In this document: positions 17,650 through 26,385 of the stretch, piece after piece
Position numbering within the stretch: position 1 is the first letter of the stretch
Layout of the letters: every line of letters begins with the position of its first letter
Translations under genes and position numbers: made by a program
Notes under the pieces: generated by a model
Database searches by the model: none
Told to the model about the DNA's origin: nothing
What the model saw: only the letters and a program-made list of their open reading frames with translations
Assembly (NCBI GenBank): GCA_041300525.1
Contig: JBGLNJ010000001.1
Location: 1,364,001-1,428,000 of the forward strand
Origin: JBGLNJ01 sp041300525
GTDB lineage: Bacteria; Chloroflexota; Anaerolineae; Fen-1058
Direction: 5' to 3'
Length of the DNA stretch: 64,000 bases

Positions 17650-19314
17650 ATGGACTCTCAACCTGTCCCTGACTCTCGACCCTTTTCGCACATCACCCGC
17701 GCCGAAAACCTCGGCCAGATTGGAACAGAATCGTTCGACTTGTTGGTGATCGGCGGCGGCATCACCGGCGTTGCCATCGCGCGCGACGCGGCATTGCGCG
17801 GCATCCCAACGGCGCTGGTGGAAAAAAATGACTGGGCCTCGGGCACGTCTTCGCGCTCGGCGCGGCTCATCCACGGCGGGCTGCGCTATCTGGAATTCTA
17901 CCAGTTCGGGCTGGTGTTCGAGGCGCTCTCCGAGCGTGCGGTCTTGCGCAAGATCGCGCCCCGCTTGGTCCGCCCGACGCCATTCATGTATCCACTGTAT
18001 CGCGGGCAAGAGCCGGGCTTTGTCAAGTTGATGGCGGGGATGTGGGTGTATGATCTCCTGGCGCAGTTTCGGAACGTCTCGCGCCACCGCATGATGCTGG
18101 CGCGCGAGACGGCGCGGCGCGAGCCGATTGTGGCGCGAGAAGGTCTGCGCGGCGCGGCGCGCTACTATGATGCCGTGGTGGACGACGCGCGGTTGACGTT
18201 GGCGACGGCGCAATCGGCGCACCGGGCGGGAGCCGTCGTCGCCAATCATCTGCGCGTCGTGGGACTGCTGGGCAGCGGCGGGCAAGTCGTGGGCGCAGCG
18301 GCGCGCGACGAAATCACGGGGCGTGAGATCGAAATCCATGCGCGCGTCGTCGTCAATGCGTGCGGCCCGTGGGTGGACAAAATACGGGCAATGGATAACA
18401 AGGCCGCTATCCCTATAGCGGCCCCCGTCTCGGCCCAAACGCCCCTCCTTCGCCCTACCAAAGGCGTGCACCTGATCGTCCGCCGCGAACGATTGGCGAG
18501 CCAGCACGCCATCGCCTTTGACTCGCCGCGTGATGAGCGCCATTTGTACGTCATCCCGTGGGGCGATTTTGCCATCATCGGCACGACGGACACAGATTAT
18601 GCAGAGGAGCCGGATACACTGCGCGTCACGCCGGAAGATGTGGACTATTTGCTGGAAGCCGCGCAACACGCTTTCCCATCTGCCTGCCTGACTAGAGCCG
18701 ACGTCATCAGCGCCTACGCCGGGCTGCGCGCGCTCATCGGCGGCGACGCGGCCAGCACGTACGCCATCTCCCGCGAGCACTATATCGAGCAAAGCGAGTC
18801 GGGCCTGTTCACGATTGCAGGCGGCAAGTTGACGACGCACCGGCTGATGGCAAAAGAGATGGTAGATGCGGTGGCGAAGAAATTGGGCGGCGCTGGGAAA
18901 TGCGTCACCGGCAAGCGGCACATCGAAACCGCCGAACGCGGCGGGGCCGGCATCGGGATGCTGGCCTACAACGCATCCACGGCCCATCTCGTCGAAGCTT
19001 ATGGCGCGGATGCCGTTCGCCCGCTTGCCTATGTCGAGGAGCGGCCCGACTTGGGCCGGCCCATCGCGCCAGGGCTGCCGTATATCCGCGCCGAGGCTCA
19101 CTATGCCGTGGAGCACGAGATGGCGCTGTCACTGGCCGATGTGCTCATCCGCCGCACCCACGTCATCTATGAAACGTTTGACGCGGGGCTGCCGCAAGCG
19201 CGGGATGTGGCCGCGCTCATGGCAGAAAAACTCGGCTGGGATGCAGCCGAGCAAGAACGACAAGTTGTGGAGTACGAGCGTCAGGTTAGCTTGACGCGGG
19301 GCTTTCGGAGATAA
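17650..19314 (+). CDS. glpD: Aerobic glycerol-3-phosphate dehydrogenase
   Basis: FAD-dependent, membrane-associated enzyme (554 aa) that oxidises glycerol-3-phosphate to DHAP and passes electrons to quinone. The dinucleotide fold is LLVIGGGITGVAIARDA (about 34-50), followed by SGTSSRSARLIHGGLRYLE, a near-invariant substrate/FAD segment. RPTKGVHLIV, HLYVIPWGDFAIIGTTDTDY and GLFTIAGGKLTTHRLMAKEM are further family signatures, and the C-terminal helical cap is complete. Between GPWVDKIRA and LLRPTKG the protein has about 12 extra residues, encoded by a perfect 9-bp palindrome at 18402-18423, an in-frame repeat capture in a surface loop. It ends the likely run with the AGPS-like oxidase and RidA genes. 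Confidence 0.95.
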   Translation: MDSQPVPDSRPFSHITRAENLGQIGTESFDLLVIGGGITGVAIARDAALRGIPTALVEKNDWASGTSSRSARLIHGGLRYLEFYQFGLVFEALSERAVLRKIAPRLVRPTPFMYPLYRGQEPGFVKLMAGMWVYDLLAQFRNVSRHRMMLARETARREPIVAREGLRGAARYYDAVVDDARLTLATAQSAHRAGAVVANHLRVVGLLGSGGQVVGAAARDEITGREIEIHARVVVNACGPWVDKIRAMDNKAAIPIAAPVSAQTPLLRPTKGVHLIVRRERLASQHAIAFDSPRDERHLYVIPWGDFAIIGTTDTDYAEEPDTLRVTPEDVDYLLEAAQHAFPSACLTRADVISAYAGLRALIGGDAASTYAISREHYIEQSESGLFTIAGGKLTTHRLMAKEMVDAVAKKLGGAGKCVTGKRHIETAERGGAGIGMLAYNASTAHLVEAYGADAVRPLAYVEERPDLGRPIAPGLPYIRAEAHYAVEHEMALSLADVLIRRTHVIYETFDAGLPQARDVAALMAEKLGWDAAEQERQVVEYERQVSLTRGFRR

Positions 19315-19328
19315 TGCCCCCACCCTAA

Positions 19329-19365
19329 CCCTCCCCCGTTCGCAAAGAGCGCGAACAGGGGAGGG
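19329..19365. terminator. Bidirectional hairpin between convergent glpD and DUF362 genes
   Basis: Arms 19329-19343 and 19351-19365 pair with one mismatch (14 of 15) around a 7-base loop. The position between two converging genes suits a shared terminator. Confidence 0.6.
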
Positions 19366-19375
19366 AATTGACGCC

Positions 19376-20449
19376 TTACAGACTAATCTCTTCGATCTTG
19401 ATGCTCTTCAAATCCAGCGTCCCAAATCCCCGCTCCGCCCCGGCTTTGACGTACGCGATCTGCTCTGGCTTGAGGCCGAACAAGGTCGTGGCGTAAGCGT
19501 CGGCGGCGACGATGTCGTGGCTGGCGATGAGGGTCTTGGCTAACTTGACGTCATTCAGGTTTCCGCCCGTGGGGCCGTTGTTCATCAGCATCCGGTAAGC
19601 GTCTACGACGATCAGCTTGGGCTTGAAGAGCGTGTACAAATCCACGATGCGCTCGCCCAGGTTGGCATGCAGACTGCCACGATTCTCCGTCAGCCCCATC
19701 AAATTCTTGGCCGCCAACGTCAGCCTCGTCGTGCCATGATGCTTGGCAATCGGCACGTCAATGATGACATCGGCCTTGAGCGCATCTTGAAAGATCGGCC
19801 ACTTTTTGATGTCCTTACCTTGCGGGATGTCGGTCTCTTTGAACTTGATCGAGCTCATCACCAGCATCTGCCCGCCGGCCGCCTTGACGGCCTCGCCAAT
19901 CTGGCTGATTTTGTAAGCCTGCTCGGCAGTGCCGCCAAAGGGGTGATCCATCACCGTCACGGAGGACGCGCCCGCCTCGCGGCACAGCTTGACCAGCTCG
20001 GCGACGACTTGCGGATTCGTCGTGGCGGCGTACTCGGGGCCGTGATACGCCACGCAAATGTTGGGCTTGACGATGACGCTCTGCCCCGATTTGACGAACC
20101 GCTCCATGCCGCCTAACGCTTGAACGGCGCGGCGCGCCAACTGAGCCGGATCATCTCCGCGCGCGACCGCCAGGTACGTTGACCCCGGGGCAACCGCCGT
20201 CGGAGCAACCGGTAAAGTGGCAGCCGCCTGTGCGCCAGCGGTCACCGTTGGCAACACCACCTTACCTCCCTCGGTGGGAAGAGCAGCAGGTGGAACTTTT
20301 GTTGCCGGCGGCGCAGTAGACGTTGGCGCAGCAGACTGCGGCGCAGCAGACGGCGGCGCACAGGCAGCCGTCTCTAATAGAGCGGCGATGCTCGTGCTGG
20401 TCAAGCCCAAAGCCAACATTCGTTCAATAAATTGTCGTCGTGTCATCAT
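19376..20449 (-). CDS. DUF362 domain protein with Tat/lipoprotein-type signal
   Basis: Exported protein of 357 aa. The N-terminus MMTRRQFIERMLALGLTSTS is a twin-arginine-like signal, and AACA at about residue 30 is a possible lipobox, followed by a Ser/Ala/Pro/Thr-rich spacer. The DUF362 body has SGQSVIVKPNICVAYHGPEY, VAELVKLCREAGASSVTVMDHP, KADVIIDVPIAKHHGTTRLT and LAAKNLMGLTENRGSLHANL. Members are often linked to iron-sulfur or metal-cofactor chemistry, but no ferredoxin motif is present here and the function is unknown. ATG 20449 is preferred to the GTG at 20455 because GGGAGG lies directly upstream of it. Confidence 0.85.
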   Translation of the reverse strand: MMTRRQFIERMLALGLTSTSIAALLETAACAPPSAAPQSAAPTSTAPPATKVPPAALPTEGGKVVLPTVTAGAQAAATLPVAPTAVAPGSTYLAVARGDDPAQLARRAVQALGGMERFVKSGQSVIVKPNICVAYHGPEYAATTNPQVVAELVKLCREAGASSVTVMDHPFGGTAEQAYKISQIGEAVKAAGGQMLVMSSIKFKETDIPQGKDIKKWPIFQDALKADVIIDVPIAKHHGTTRLTLAAKNLMGLTENRGSLHANLGERIVDLYTLFKPKLIVVDAYRMLMNNGPTGGNLNDVKLAKTLIASHDIVAADAYATTLFGLKPEQIAYVKAGAERGFGTLDLKSIKIEEISL

Positions 20450-20523
20450 AGCCACCTCCCAATACAGGCATCAACAGATTTGCAAATCTGCAATCCACAA
20501 TCCGAAATCAAAAATCCGAGATC

Positions 20524-21060
20524 TCAGGGCTGAACGGGTTCAGGGTGAACGTAAGTTGTCGCCGTCACGCGCGAAGCCAATTCTCCGTCGTCCAACTCGC
20601 CTTTGCCCCACGCGCGCAAGTCAATCCAATTCACCTGGACCAGCAAGCGACCGCCGGGTGGCCCGTTCGGGTCGGGCACGTCCACGCGCATCGTCGGATA
20701 AGGGCCGCAACCGGCGTCCGGCACGGCCAGGGCGGCGGCCAGCGCGTCCCAGGCGGCTTCGCTGGCGCGCGGCAAAAGGCGACCGGTGGCGTCTTGCCCG
20801 CTCAACTCAAAGCGCAGCGCGCCATCGGGATCGAGGCGAGTGGCGCCGGCCAGATTATGCTGCGCCAACAGTTGCGCCCCAATCGCCTGGCAACTTTTCT
20901 GGCTCAAGCCAAAAGGCGCGAGGGCAGCCGCGCCGACGGCCGGCGCGCTGCGCACGATCAGAAAACCGGCCAACAATAAAGCCATATCGCCCGCGAACAT
21001 TGCCGCGAGGAAAATCTTTTGGCGGCGAGAAAGGCCGGCCGCGTGTCGCATCACGTCCAT
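20524..21060 (-). CDS. Small membrane-anchored protein coupled to an ATPase regulator
   Basis: A 178-aa protein of no family I recognise. A basic start (MDVMRHAAGLSRRQK) leads into one membrane helix (IFLAAMFAGDMALLLAGFLIV), and the rest is probably extracytoplasmic, with Cys residues in KSCQAIGAQLL and PDAGCGPYPT that could form a disulfide, and the sequence LLVQVNWIDLRAWGKGELDD. Its ATG overlaps the stop of the upstream regulator gene as TGATG, so the two are translationally coupled and probably work together. A plausible role is a membrane partner or anti-regulator of the ATPase/DNA-binding protein. Confidence 0.7.
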   Translation of the reverse strand: MDVMRHAAGLSRRQKIFLAAMFAGDMALLLAGFLIVRSAPAVGAAALAPFGLSQKSCQAIGAQLLAQHNLAGATRLDPDGALRFELSGQDATGRLLPRASEAAWDALAAALAVPDAGCGPYPTMRVDVPDPNGPPGGRLLVQVNWIDLRAWGKGELDDGELASRVTATTYVHPEPVQP

Positions 21061-22418
21061 CACCCACTCACCAGCTTGTAGCCGCGCCCGCGCACTGTCT
21101 GCAAATACTTGGGGTTCGCCGGGTCGGCTTCGATCTTGGCGCGCAGCCGGCTGAGCAGTTTGTCGCAGCGCGCGTCGTCAATGTTTTCCATATAGTCCGC
21201 GCCCCACACCGACTCGGCCACACCGTCGCGCGTGACGATCTTGTTGATCTTGCCATACAGCAGCAGCAGCAAGCGATACTCGTGATCGGTCAGGACGGGG
21301 ATCGGCTTGCCATCCACCCACACGTCGCCACTTTCCACATCCACATAAACGCCGGAGCGCGCCGGCTGCCGGGCGAGGCGCTGGCGGCGAGCGTACCCCG
21401 CAAAAAGCTCTCCGAACACCGCCGGCGATTCGCCTTTCGAGAGGATGCCTTTCCGAACCAGTGTCAACATCTCCGGATCGAGTGGAAGTGTTTGGCCACC
21501 CATCAGGAACCGCAACAGCGCAGATTGCTCCTCTGCGGCGAGCTGTTCCCAGAGTCTGGCGCACTCGGCGCGCACAGGCCCATCGCTATCGAGTTGCTGG
21601 CGAGCCATCGTCAGGCTGCGCTCGCGCAGGCTGGCCGATACGCCCGCCGCCACACGGATCAGCACAGCGGTCACCGCCTGCAAAAGGCCCATGTGCCCGC
21701 CCGCTTGCTTGACCACAAACTCGATCTCGTCGCGCTCGAGTTCTACGCCTTCTGCGCGAGCAAGGCTCTTTGCCGTATGGCGAGCTTCGTCTGGATTCAA
21801 CCCCGCCAGGTAAATCACGCGCTCGGCGAACAACTCGCAAAACTCGGACGCCTCGACATCTTTGCGCTGGTCACACAACGCTACGCCGGTGGCCGTCACA
21901 AAACACAGGGCTTTGCCATACTTGTCGCGCAGCGCGCGCAGGTTCAGGAACACACGCCCATCCAGCCGGGCAAACGGGTCGTCAAACTCGTCAAAGAGAA
22001 AGATCACGCGCCGACCCAGCTTTTCGCTCAGCGCAACCATCGCTTCGTTAAAGCTCAGCGGCACCAGGAACGGCGACGACGGCTCCACGACTTTGTGATA
22101 CAGATCGCGCAGGTGCTTGACGAAAGCCTCGGCTGCGCCCACGCGGTTGACCTCGGCCAATACGCTGCGGAGCGCCGCTTCGTAAAAGCCTTGCTCGGAA
22201 AGCGTCAACATGGTGTTGCAATCCACGTAGAAAAACGCCAAGTCGGCCGACCGCGCGCCAAGGAATCGCTGTTGAGCCGCCGGTTCGCAGGCGCGGCGCA
22301 AAAGCGTAGACTTGCCCATGTTGCTGAGCGCGATCACGGAACAACATTCGCCTTCGGACAGCCACGTCATCAGGCGTTCCAGGTCGGCGAGGTGTGGGAG
22401 AAAAGTCATTTCACTCAT
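21060..22418 (-). CDS. P-loop ATPase fused to an OmpR/PhoB-type winged helix
   Basis: Cytosolic regulator of 452 aa combining an N-terminal ATPase with a C-terminal DNA-binding domain. VIALSNMGKSTLLRRACEP is the Walker A region, IFLFDEFDDPF the Walker B, and KALCFVTATGVAL a sensor-like strand, as in archaeal-ATPase/STAND-like AAA proteins. The last 100 residues (VDVESGDVWVDGKPIPVLTD, HEYRLLLLLYGKINKIVTRD, YLQTVRGRGYKLVSG) form a classical trans_reg_C winged helix, normally found behind a receiver domain. Here the receiver is replaced by an NTPase. ATG 22418 is chosen since the upstream frame has no family likeness. It is coupled to a membrane protein gene by a TGATG overlap. Confidence 0.85.
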   Translation of the reverse strand: MSEMTFLPHLADLERLMTWLSEGECCSVIALSNMGKSTLLRRACEPAAQQRFLGARSADLAFFYVDCNTMLTLSEQGFYEAALRSVLAEVNRVGAAEAFVKHLRDLYHKVVEPSSPFLVPLSFNEAMVALSEKLGRRVIFLFDEFDDPFARLDGRVFLNLRALRDKYGKALCFVTATGVALCDQRKDVEASEFCELFAERVIYLAGLNPDEARHTAKSLARAEGVELERDEIEFVVKQAGGHMGLLQAVTAVLIRVAAGVSASLRERSLTMARQQLDSDGPVRAECARLWEQLAAEEQSALLRFLMGGQTLPLDPEMLTLVRKGILSKGESPAVFGELFAGYARRQRLARQPARSGVYVDVESGDVWVDGKPIPVLTDHEYRLLLLLYGKINKIVTRDGVAESVWGADYMENIDDARCDKLLSRLRAKIEADPANPKYLQTVRGRGYKLVSG

Positions 22419-22503
22419 CGAGTCATCCCCCGAGGGCTTGCAACAAAACAGGCCAACGCGAACGCCACGCGCCGCGTTGGCCCGCACTTGCAGCAGAAAA
22501 AAT

Positions 22504-22790
22504 CTAGTGCTGCACCAGCCGGATCCGGCGCGCGATGAACAACACGGCGACCAGCGCCGCGGCCACTGCCACCAACCCGAATCCGCCCACACCGGTTTGC
22601 GCCACAGCTCCTTCCGGCGTGGCGGTGACCGTCGCGCCAGATGCCGATGCCGCCGATGATGTGCCCGTCGGCTTGGCTTTCGTCGGCGTGGCCGAGGCCT
22701 TGCCCGGCGTCACCGGGGCCGCGGTGGGCAACGGCGCTTCAGTTGCCGTCGGCGGAACCGGCGTGACGACGACCGGCGTGTTGCCCAGAC
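22504..22790 (-). pseudogene. C-terminal end of a Pro/Thr-rich membrane-anchored surface protein
   Basis: Only the end of a larger gene remains. The frame reads NTPVVVTPVPPTATEAPLP, a Thr/Ala/Pro linker (ASATPTKAKPTG) and a tail anchor, AQTGVGGFGLVAVAAALVAV, followed by the basic RRIRLVQH. Such tails hold extracellular enzymes on the membrane in Chloroflexota; the QTG before the helix resembles a degenerate sorting signal. Upstream of about 22785 the frame enters antisense of a peptide-binding protein, so the catalytic or binding part is missing. Confidence 0.65.
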
Positions 22791-24209
22791 GGCCTGGTCT
22801 ACACCTTCCACTTGCGCGCGGGCGTGCCGTGGGTCAAGTACGACGCCAAAACCAAGCAGGTCGTCAAAGTCAAAAATGGCGAGGGCAAGGACCGGATGGT
22901 GACGGCGCAAGACTTTGAGTACGGCATCCTGCGCACACTCGACCCCAAGACCGCCTCGGACTATGCCTACGTCTTGACCTATGTCATCTCGAATGCTTTT
23001 CAGTTCAACAGCGGCGAGATCACCGACACAGCCAAGGTCGGCGTCAAGGCGATTGACGACGCCACACTTCGGATCACCTTCTTGGAGCCGGTTGTCTACA
23101 ACTTGAACATTGCCGGGATGTGGGTCTGCCACGCGCAGCCCAGTTGGCTGATCGAAGAGAAAAAGGATCGCTGGACCGAGACCGGCAACCAGCAGAGCTA
23201 TGGGCCGTTCACCCTCAAGGAATGGATTCACGACTCTTCACTCACGCTCGTCAAGAACCCGTTCTGGCCGGCGGACATGCCCAACATCCCGCAGTCCAAG
23301 ATTGACGAGGTGACCTTTTCCATGTTGGATTCGACGCCCGCCTTTGCCGAATTCGAAGCCGGCAACCTGGACGTAGCCGGCATTCCGCTCTCGGATGTGG
23401 ATCGCGTCAAAGCGGACCCCAAGCTGTCCAAGCAGGTCGAAAACGTCCCCGCGATGGGCACCGAGTTTTACGCCTTCAACGTCAAAAAAGCCCCGCTGGA
23501 CGACGTCCGCGTCCGCCGCGCGCTCTCGTACGCGATTGACCGCAAGAGCTTGATAGACAACATCGTCAAAGGCCAGGGAGAGCCGGCGCCATGGTTCTGC
23601 CGCCCCGGCGCAGCCGCTTGCCCAACGCCGGACAAGTACCCCAACCTGGGCATCAAGTATGACCCGGCCAAGTCCAAGTCCGAACTGGACGCCTATCTCA
23701 AGGAAAAGAACCTGACCGCCGACAAACTCAATCTCACATTGACCTACAACACAACAGAGGGAAACAAAAAGATAGCCGAAGCCATCGCCGCCATGTGGAA
23801 AGAAATCTTGGGCCTCAACGTCAAGATAACCAACATGGAAAGAAAAGTCTTTTACGCGCAGCGCACGAGCGATCCGAACATGCAGATCATGCGCAGCTCG
23901 TGGGTGCAAGACTATCAGGACGCCAACAACTTTGACAAAGAAGTGTTCAGCACGGGCGGGGCGTTCATGGATATTACGCGCTGGAGCGATTCCAAGTTCG
24001 ACGAGATGTGCGCCACGGCCGCCAAAGAGCAAGACCCAGCCAAACGCATGGAACTGTACTCGCAGGCCGACCAATACCTGGTGGTAGAGCAAGCCGTGAT
24101 CGCGCCGCTGTATTGGTACAGCGGCCTGGTCATCTACCAGCCGCACGTCAAGCATACCCCATCCGTCACAGGCTATGACTGGTTTGAAAAGTGGGACATT
24201 TCCAAGTAA
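22785..24209 (+). pseudogene. Peptide-binding protein (SBP family 5), N-terminus lost
   Basis: C-terminal about 475 residues of an oligopeptide-binding protein. In frame from about 22785 it reads DGLVYTFHLRAGVPWVKYDA, then VTAQDFEYGILRTLDP, YGPFTLKEWIHDSSLTLVKN, PLDDVRVRRALSYAIDRKSL and a normal end, DWFEKWDISK. The signal peptide and first lobe segment, some 100-150 residues, are absent because the sequence switches at about 22785 to the tail of a surface protein on the other strand. A TTG at 22812 could start translation but would give an unexported fragment. It precedes an NlpC/P60 peptidase and an Ala-Glu epimerase, so the intact protein may have bound murein peptides. Confidence 0.85.
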
Positions 24210-24233
24210 CCCTCGTCTGACCAGGCCAACTTT

Positions 24234-24288
24234 TCCGCGAATCAACGCGAATAAAAAGAGATTAGCGGGAATTCGCGTTATTCGCGGA
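24234..24288. repeat. Near-perfect inverted repeat TCCGCGAAT...ATTCGCGGA
   Basis: TCCGCGAATCAACGCGAAT (24234-24252) pairs with ATTCGCGTTATTCGCGGA (24271-24288) with a single extra base. It lies 24 bases after the binding-protein stop and just before the peptidase gene, and could serve as a terminator or an mRNA-stabilising stem. It resembles a widely dispersed bacterial intergenic palindrome. Confidence 0.65.
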
Positions 24289-24306
24289 TCAAAAGATTTG
24301 TGATCT

Positions 24307-25383
24307 ATGCCAGCCAACCTTCAATCTATTCTCGACTCTCTCAAGCAACAAAAATGGGCCGAACCTCGCACGACCATTTTCGCCGTCCAGGCAGCCTTGA
24401 CCGATTCAACGGTCCGGCTGACGGGCCAGGTGCTAGAGGCAGAACAACGCGCGGAAGCCGAGCAGGTCATCCGCCAAGCCGAGCCTCACCTTCCCATCGC
24501 CAATGACATCGTCGTGCTGTCCCGACCCGATACACGCTGGGCGTTGAGCAACGGTGCGCTATCCAACCTCCGCAAAGCGCCCTCCAACAAATCCGAGATT
24601 ATGGCGCAGGCCTTGTTCGGCGAGCCGGTCGAGCTGCTCCAGCGGGACGATAACAAGGGCTGGTGGTTCGTCCGCCTGATTGACGGCTACTTGGGCTGGA
24701 CGGTGGAATCATACCTGTCCCCATGCGACCGGTCGGACGCGCTGGCTTACCGCGCCCAGGCCGATGCACTGGTGCTGGCAGGTCTGGCTCAAGCCTACAC
24801 CCGGCCAGAGGAATCTAACCCGTTCCTCGTGGGCCGGGCACCGTTCGGCGCGGCGGTGAAGGTAGCCGAGCGGCGCGCCGGAATGGCGCGCGTCAACTGG
24901 GAGGGCACACCGCCGCTGTGGGTAGCCGAGCGCGACCTGCTGCCGATGGCCGAGCGCCCGCGCCCGGACGCCGCTGGCATCGCGCGGACGCTGGAGCTGA
25001 TGAGCCGCTTTAGGGGCGTGCCATACCTGTGGGGCGGCGAGACGCCGTTCGGCTTCGATTGCTCCGGCTTTGCGCAGGCGGCGCTGGAATTCATGGGCTT
25101 GCGCGCGCCGCGCGACGCGGATCTGCAATGCTTCGCGGGGCGGCCCGTCGAAGGCGAGCCGCGCCCCGGCGATTTGCTGTTCTTTGGGGACGCGACCGCC
25201 GATGCCCCCGAAGCTGAACGCCTGGACGCCATCACGCACGTGGGCCTATCGTTGGGCGGGGCCGAGTTCATCCACGCCACACAAATCACGTGGGGCGTGC
25301 AGCGCAACAGCCTGGATCCGGCCTCGCCGATTTATCGCGCCTGGCTCAAGGAGCACCTGGCGGGCGTGCGGAGATTTGTCTAG
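24307..25383 (+). CDS. NlpC/P60 gamma-D-glutamyl-L-amino-acid endopeptidase-like protein
   Basis: Cell-wall peptide hydrolase of 358 aa. The first 75 residues look like a BON/SH3-related domain (VRLTGQVLEAEQRAEAEQVI). Two SH3b-like segments follow (LRKAPSNKSEIMAQALFGEP with GWWFVRLIDGYLGWT, then FGAAVKVAERRAGMARVNWE). The catalytic NlpC/P60 domain starts at about 225: FRGVPYLWGGETPFGFDCSG gives the catalytic Cys, THVGLSLGGAEFIHA the His region. The order SH3-SH3-NlpC matches YkfC-type enzymes that cut gamma-D-Glu-L-diamino-acid bonds in recycled murein peptides. No signal peptide is seen, which suits a cytosolic recycling role. The next gene encodes the epimerase acting on the product L-Ala-Glu. 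Confidence 0.88.
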   Translation: MPANLQSILDSLKQQKWAEPRTTIFAVQAALTDSTVRLTGQVLEAEQRAEAEQVIRQAEPHLPIANDIVVLSRPDTRWALSNGALSNLRKAPSNKSEIMAQALFGEPVELLQRDDNKGWWFVRLIDGYLGWTVESYLSPCDRSDALAYRAQADALVLAGLAQAYTRPEESNPFLVGRAPFGAAVKVAERRAGMARVNWEGTPPLWVAERDLLPMAERPRPDAAGIARTLELMSRFRGVPYLWGGETPFGFDCSGFAQAALEFMGLRAPRDADLQCFAGRPVEGEPRPGDLLFFGDATADAPEAERLDAITHVGLSLGGAEFIHATQITWGVQRNSLDPASPIYRAWLKEHLAGVRRFV

Positions 25384-25398
25384 CATACGGAGTACATC

Positions 25399-26385
25399 AT
25401 GCGCGTCACGACTGAACCATTCGATCTGCACCTTCGAACGACGTTCACCATCGCCACCAGTTCCACCAACGTGCGCCACAACCTCCTGGTGAGAGTTGAC
25501 GAGGGCTTGGGCGAAGCGCCCATCGTGCCGCACTATCACGAGACGCCCCAGGGCGTGATGGACTATGTCGCCCAGGTCGCACCGCTGTTGGGCGACGATC
25601 CGTTTCAACTGGAAGACATTCTCGCTCGGCTGCCGCGCACTTCTGCCGCCGGTTACACCGCGATTGACGTGGCGCTCCACGACCTCATCGGCAAGCGGCT
25701 GGGCGTTCCACTCTACAAACTTTTTGGCCTCAATCCGGCGCGCGTTCCGGAGACGAGCTTTACCATCGCCATTGACCGGCCGGAAGTGATGGCGGCTCGC
25801 GCACGGGAATCCGGCTGGCCCATCCTCAAGGTCAAGGTCGGCGCGGGGAATGACGTGGCAAGTGTGCGCGCGATTCGCGGCGCGACGAACGCTCGCCTGC
25901 GCCTGGACGCCAACGAAGGCTGGACGCGCGAACAGGCTCTAAGCCTCATCCCGCAACTGGCCGAATACGATATCGAGTTCATCGAACAGCCACTCGCGCG
26001 CGAGGACTGGGAAGGCTTGCGCTGGCTCAAGGCGCGCGTGAGCGTGCCGATCTTTGCCGACGAGTCCGCGCAGACCGAGCGCGATTTGCCCAAGCTAGCG
26101 GGCGCGATTGACGGCGTGGTGGTCAAGCTGATGAAGACCGGCGGCCTGCGCGGCGCGCTCAAGACTATCGCCGTTGCGCGCGCGCTCGACCTGAAGGTCA
26201 TGCTCAGTTGCATGGTGGAAAGCTCGGTCGGCGTGACGGCCGCCGCGCACATCGCCCCGCTGGCCGACACGGTTGACCTCGACGGCCCGCTGCTCATCGC
26301 CAACGATCCATTCGTGGGATTGCGGTACGAGGGAGCGCGCATCCTCTTGCCGGATGCGCCGGGGTTGGGGCTGCAAGCAAAATAA
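25399..26385 (+). CDS. L-Ala-D/L-Glu epimerase
   Basis: Enolase-superfamily enzyme (328 aa) converting L-Ala-D-Glu to L-Ala-L-Glu during murein recycling. Superfamily catalytic elements are all present: LKVKVG (KxK acid/base lysines, about residue 140), LRLDANEGW (metal Asp), EFIEQPL (metal Glu), FADESAQ (metal Asp/Glu) and VVVKLMKTGG with the second catalytic Lys, then SCMVESSVGVTAAAH. The dipeptide epimerase subgroup is supported by the MKTGG loop and by context: a murein-peptide endopeptidase lies 15 bases upstream and the remains of a peptide-binding protein precede that. Start ATG 25399 has a GGAG nine bases before. Confidence 0.9.
   Translation: MRVTTEPFDLHLRTTFTIATSSTNVRHNLLVRVDEGLGEAPIVPHYHETPQGVMDYVAQVAPLLGDDPFQLEDILARLPRTSAAGYTAIDVALHDLIGKRLGVPLYKLFGLNPARVPETSFTIAIDRPEVMAARARESGWPILKVKVGAGNDVASVRAIRGATNARLRLDANEGWTREQALSLIPQLAEYDIEFIEQPLAREDWEGLRWLKARVSVPIFADESAQTERDLPKLAGAIDGVVVKLMKTGGLRGALKTIAVARALDLKVMLSCMVESSVGVTAAAHIAPLADTVDLDGPLLIANDPFVGLRYEGARILLPDAPGLGLQAK

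Noticed and set aside
17644..19116. Minus-strand open frame of 490 codons
   Set aside because: Antisense to glpD, which carries all family motifs.
20217..22538. Long plus-strand open frame of 773 codons
   Set aside because: It is antisense to the DUF362, membrane and ATPase/OmpR genes; its product is Arg/His/Gln-rich with no family features, a result of GC-rich codon use.
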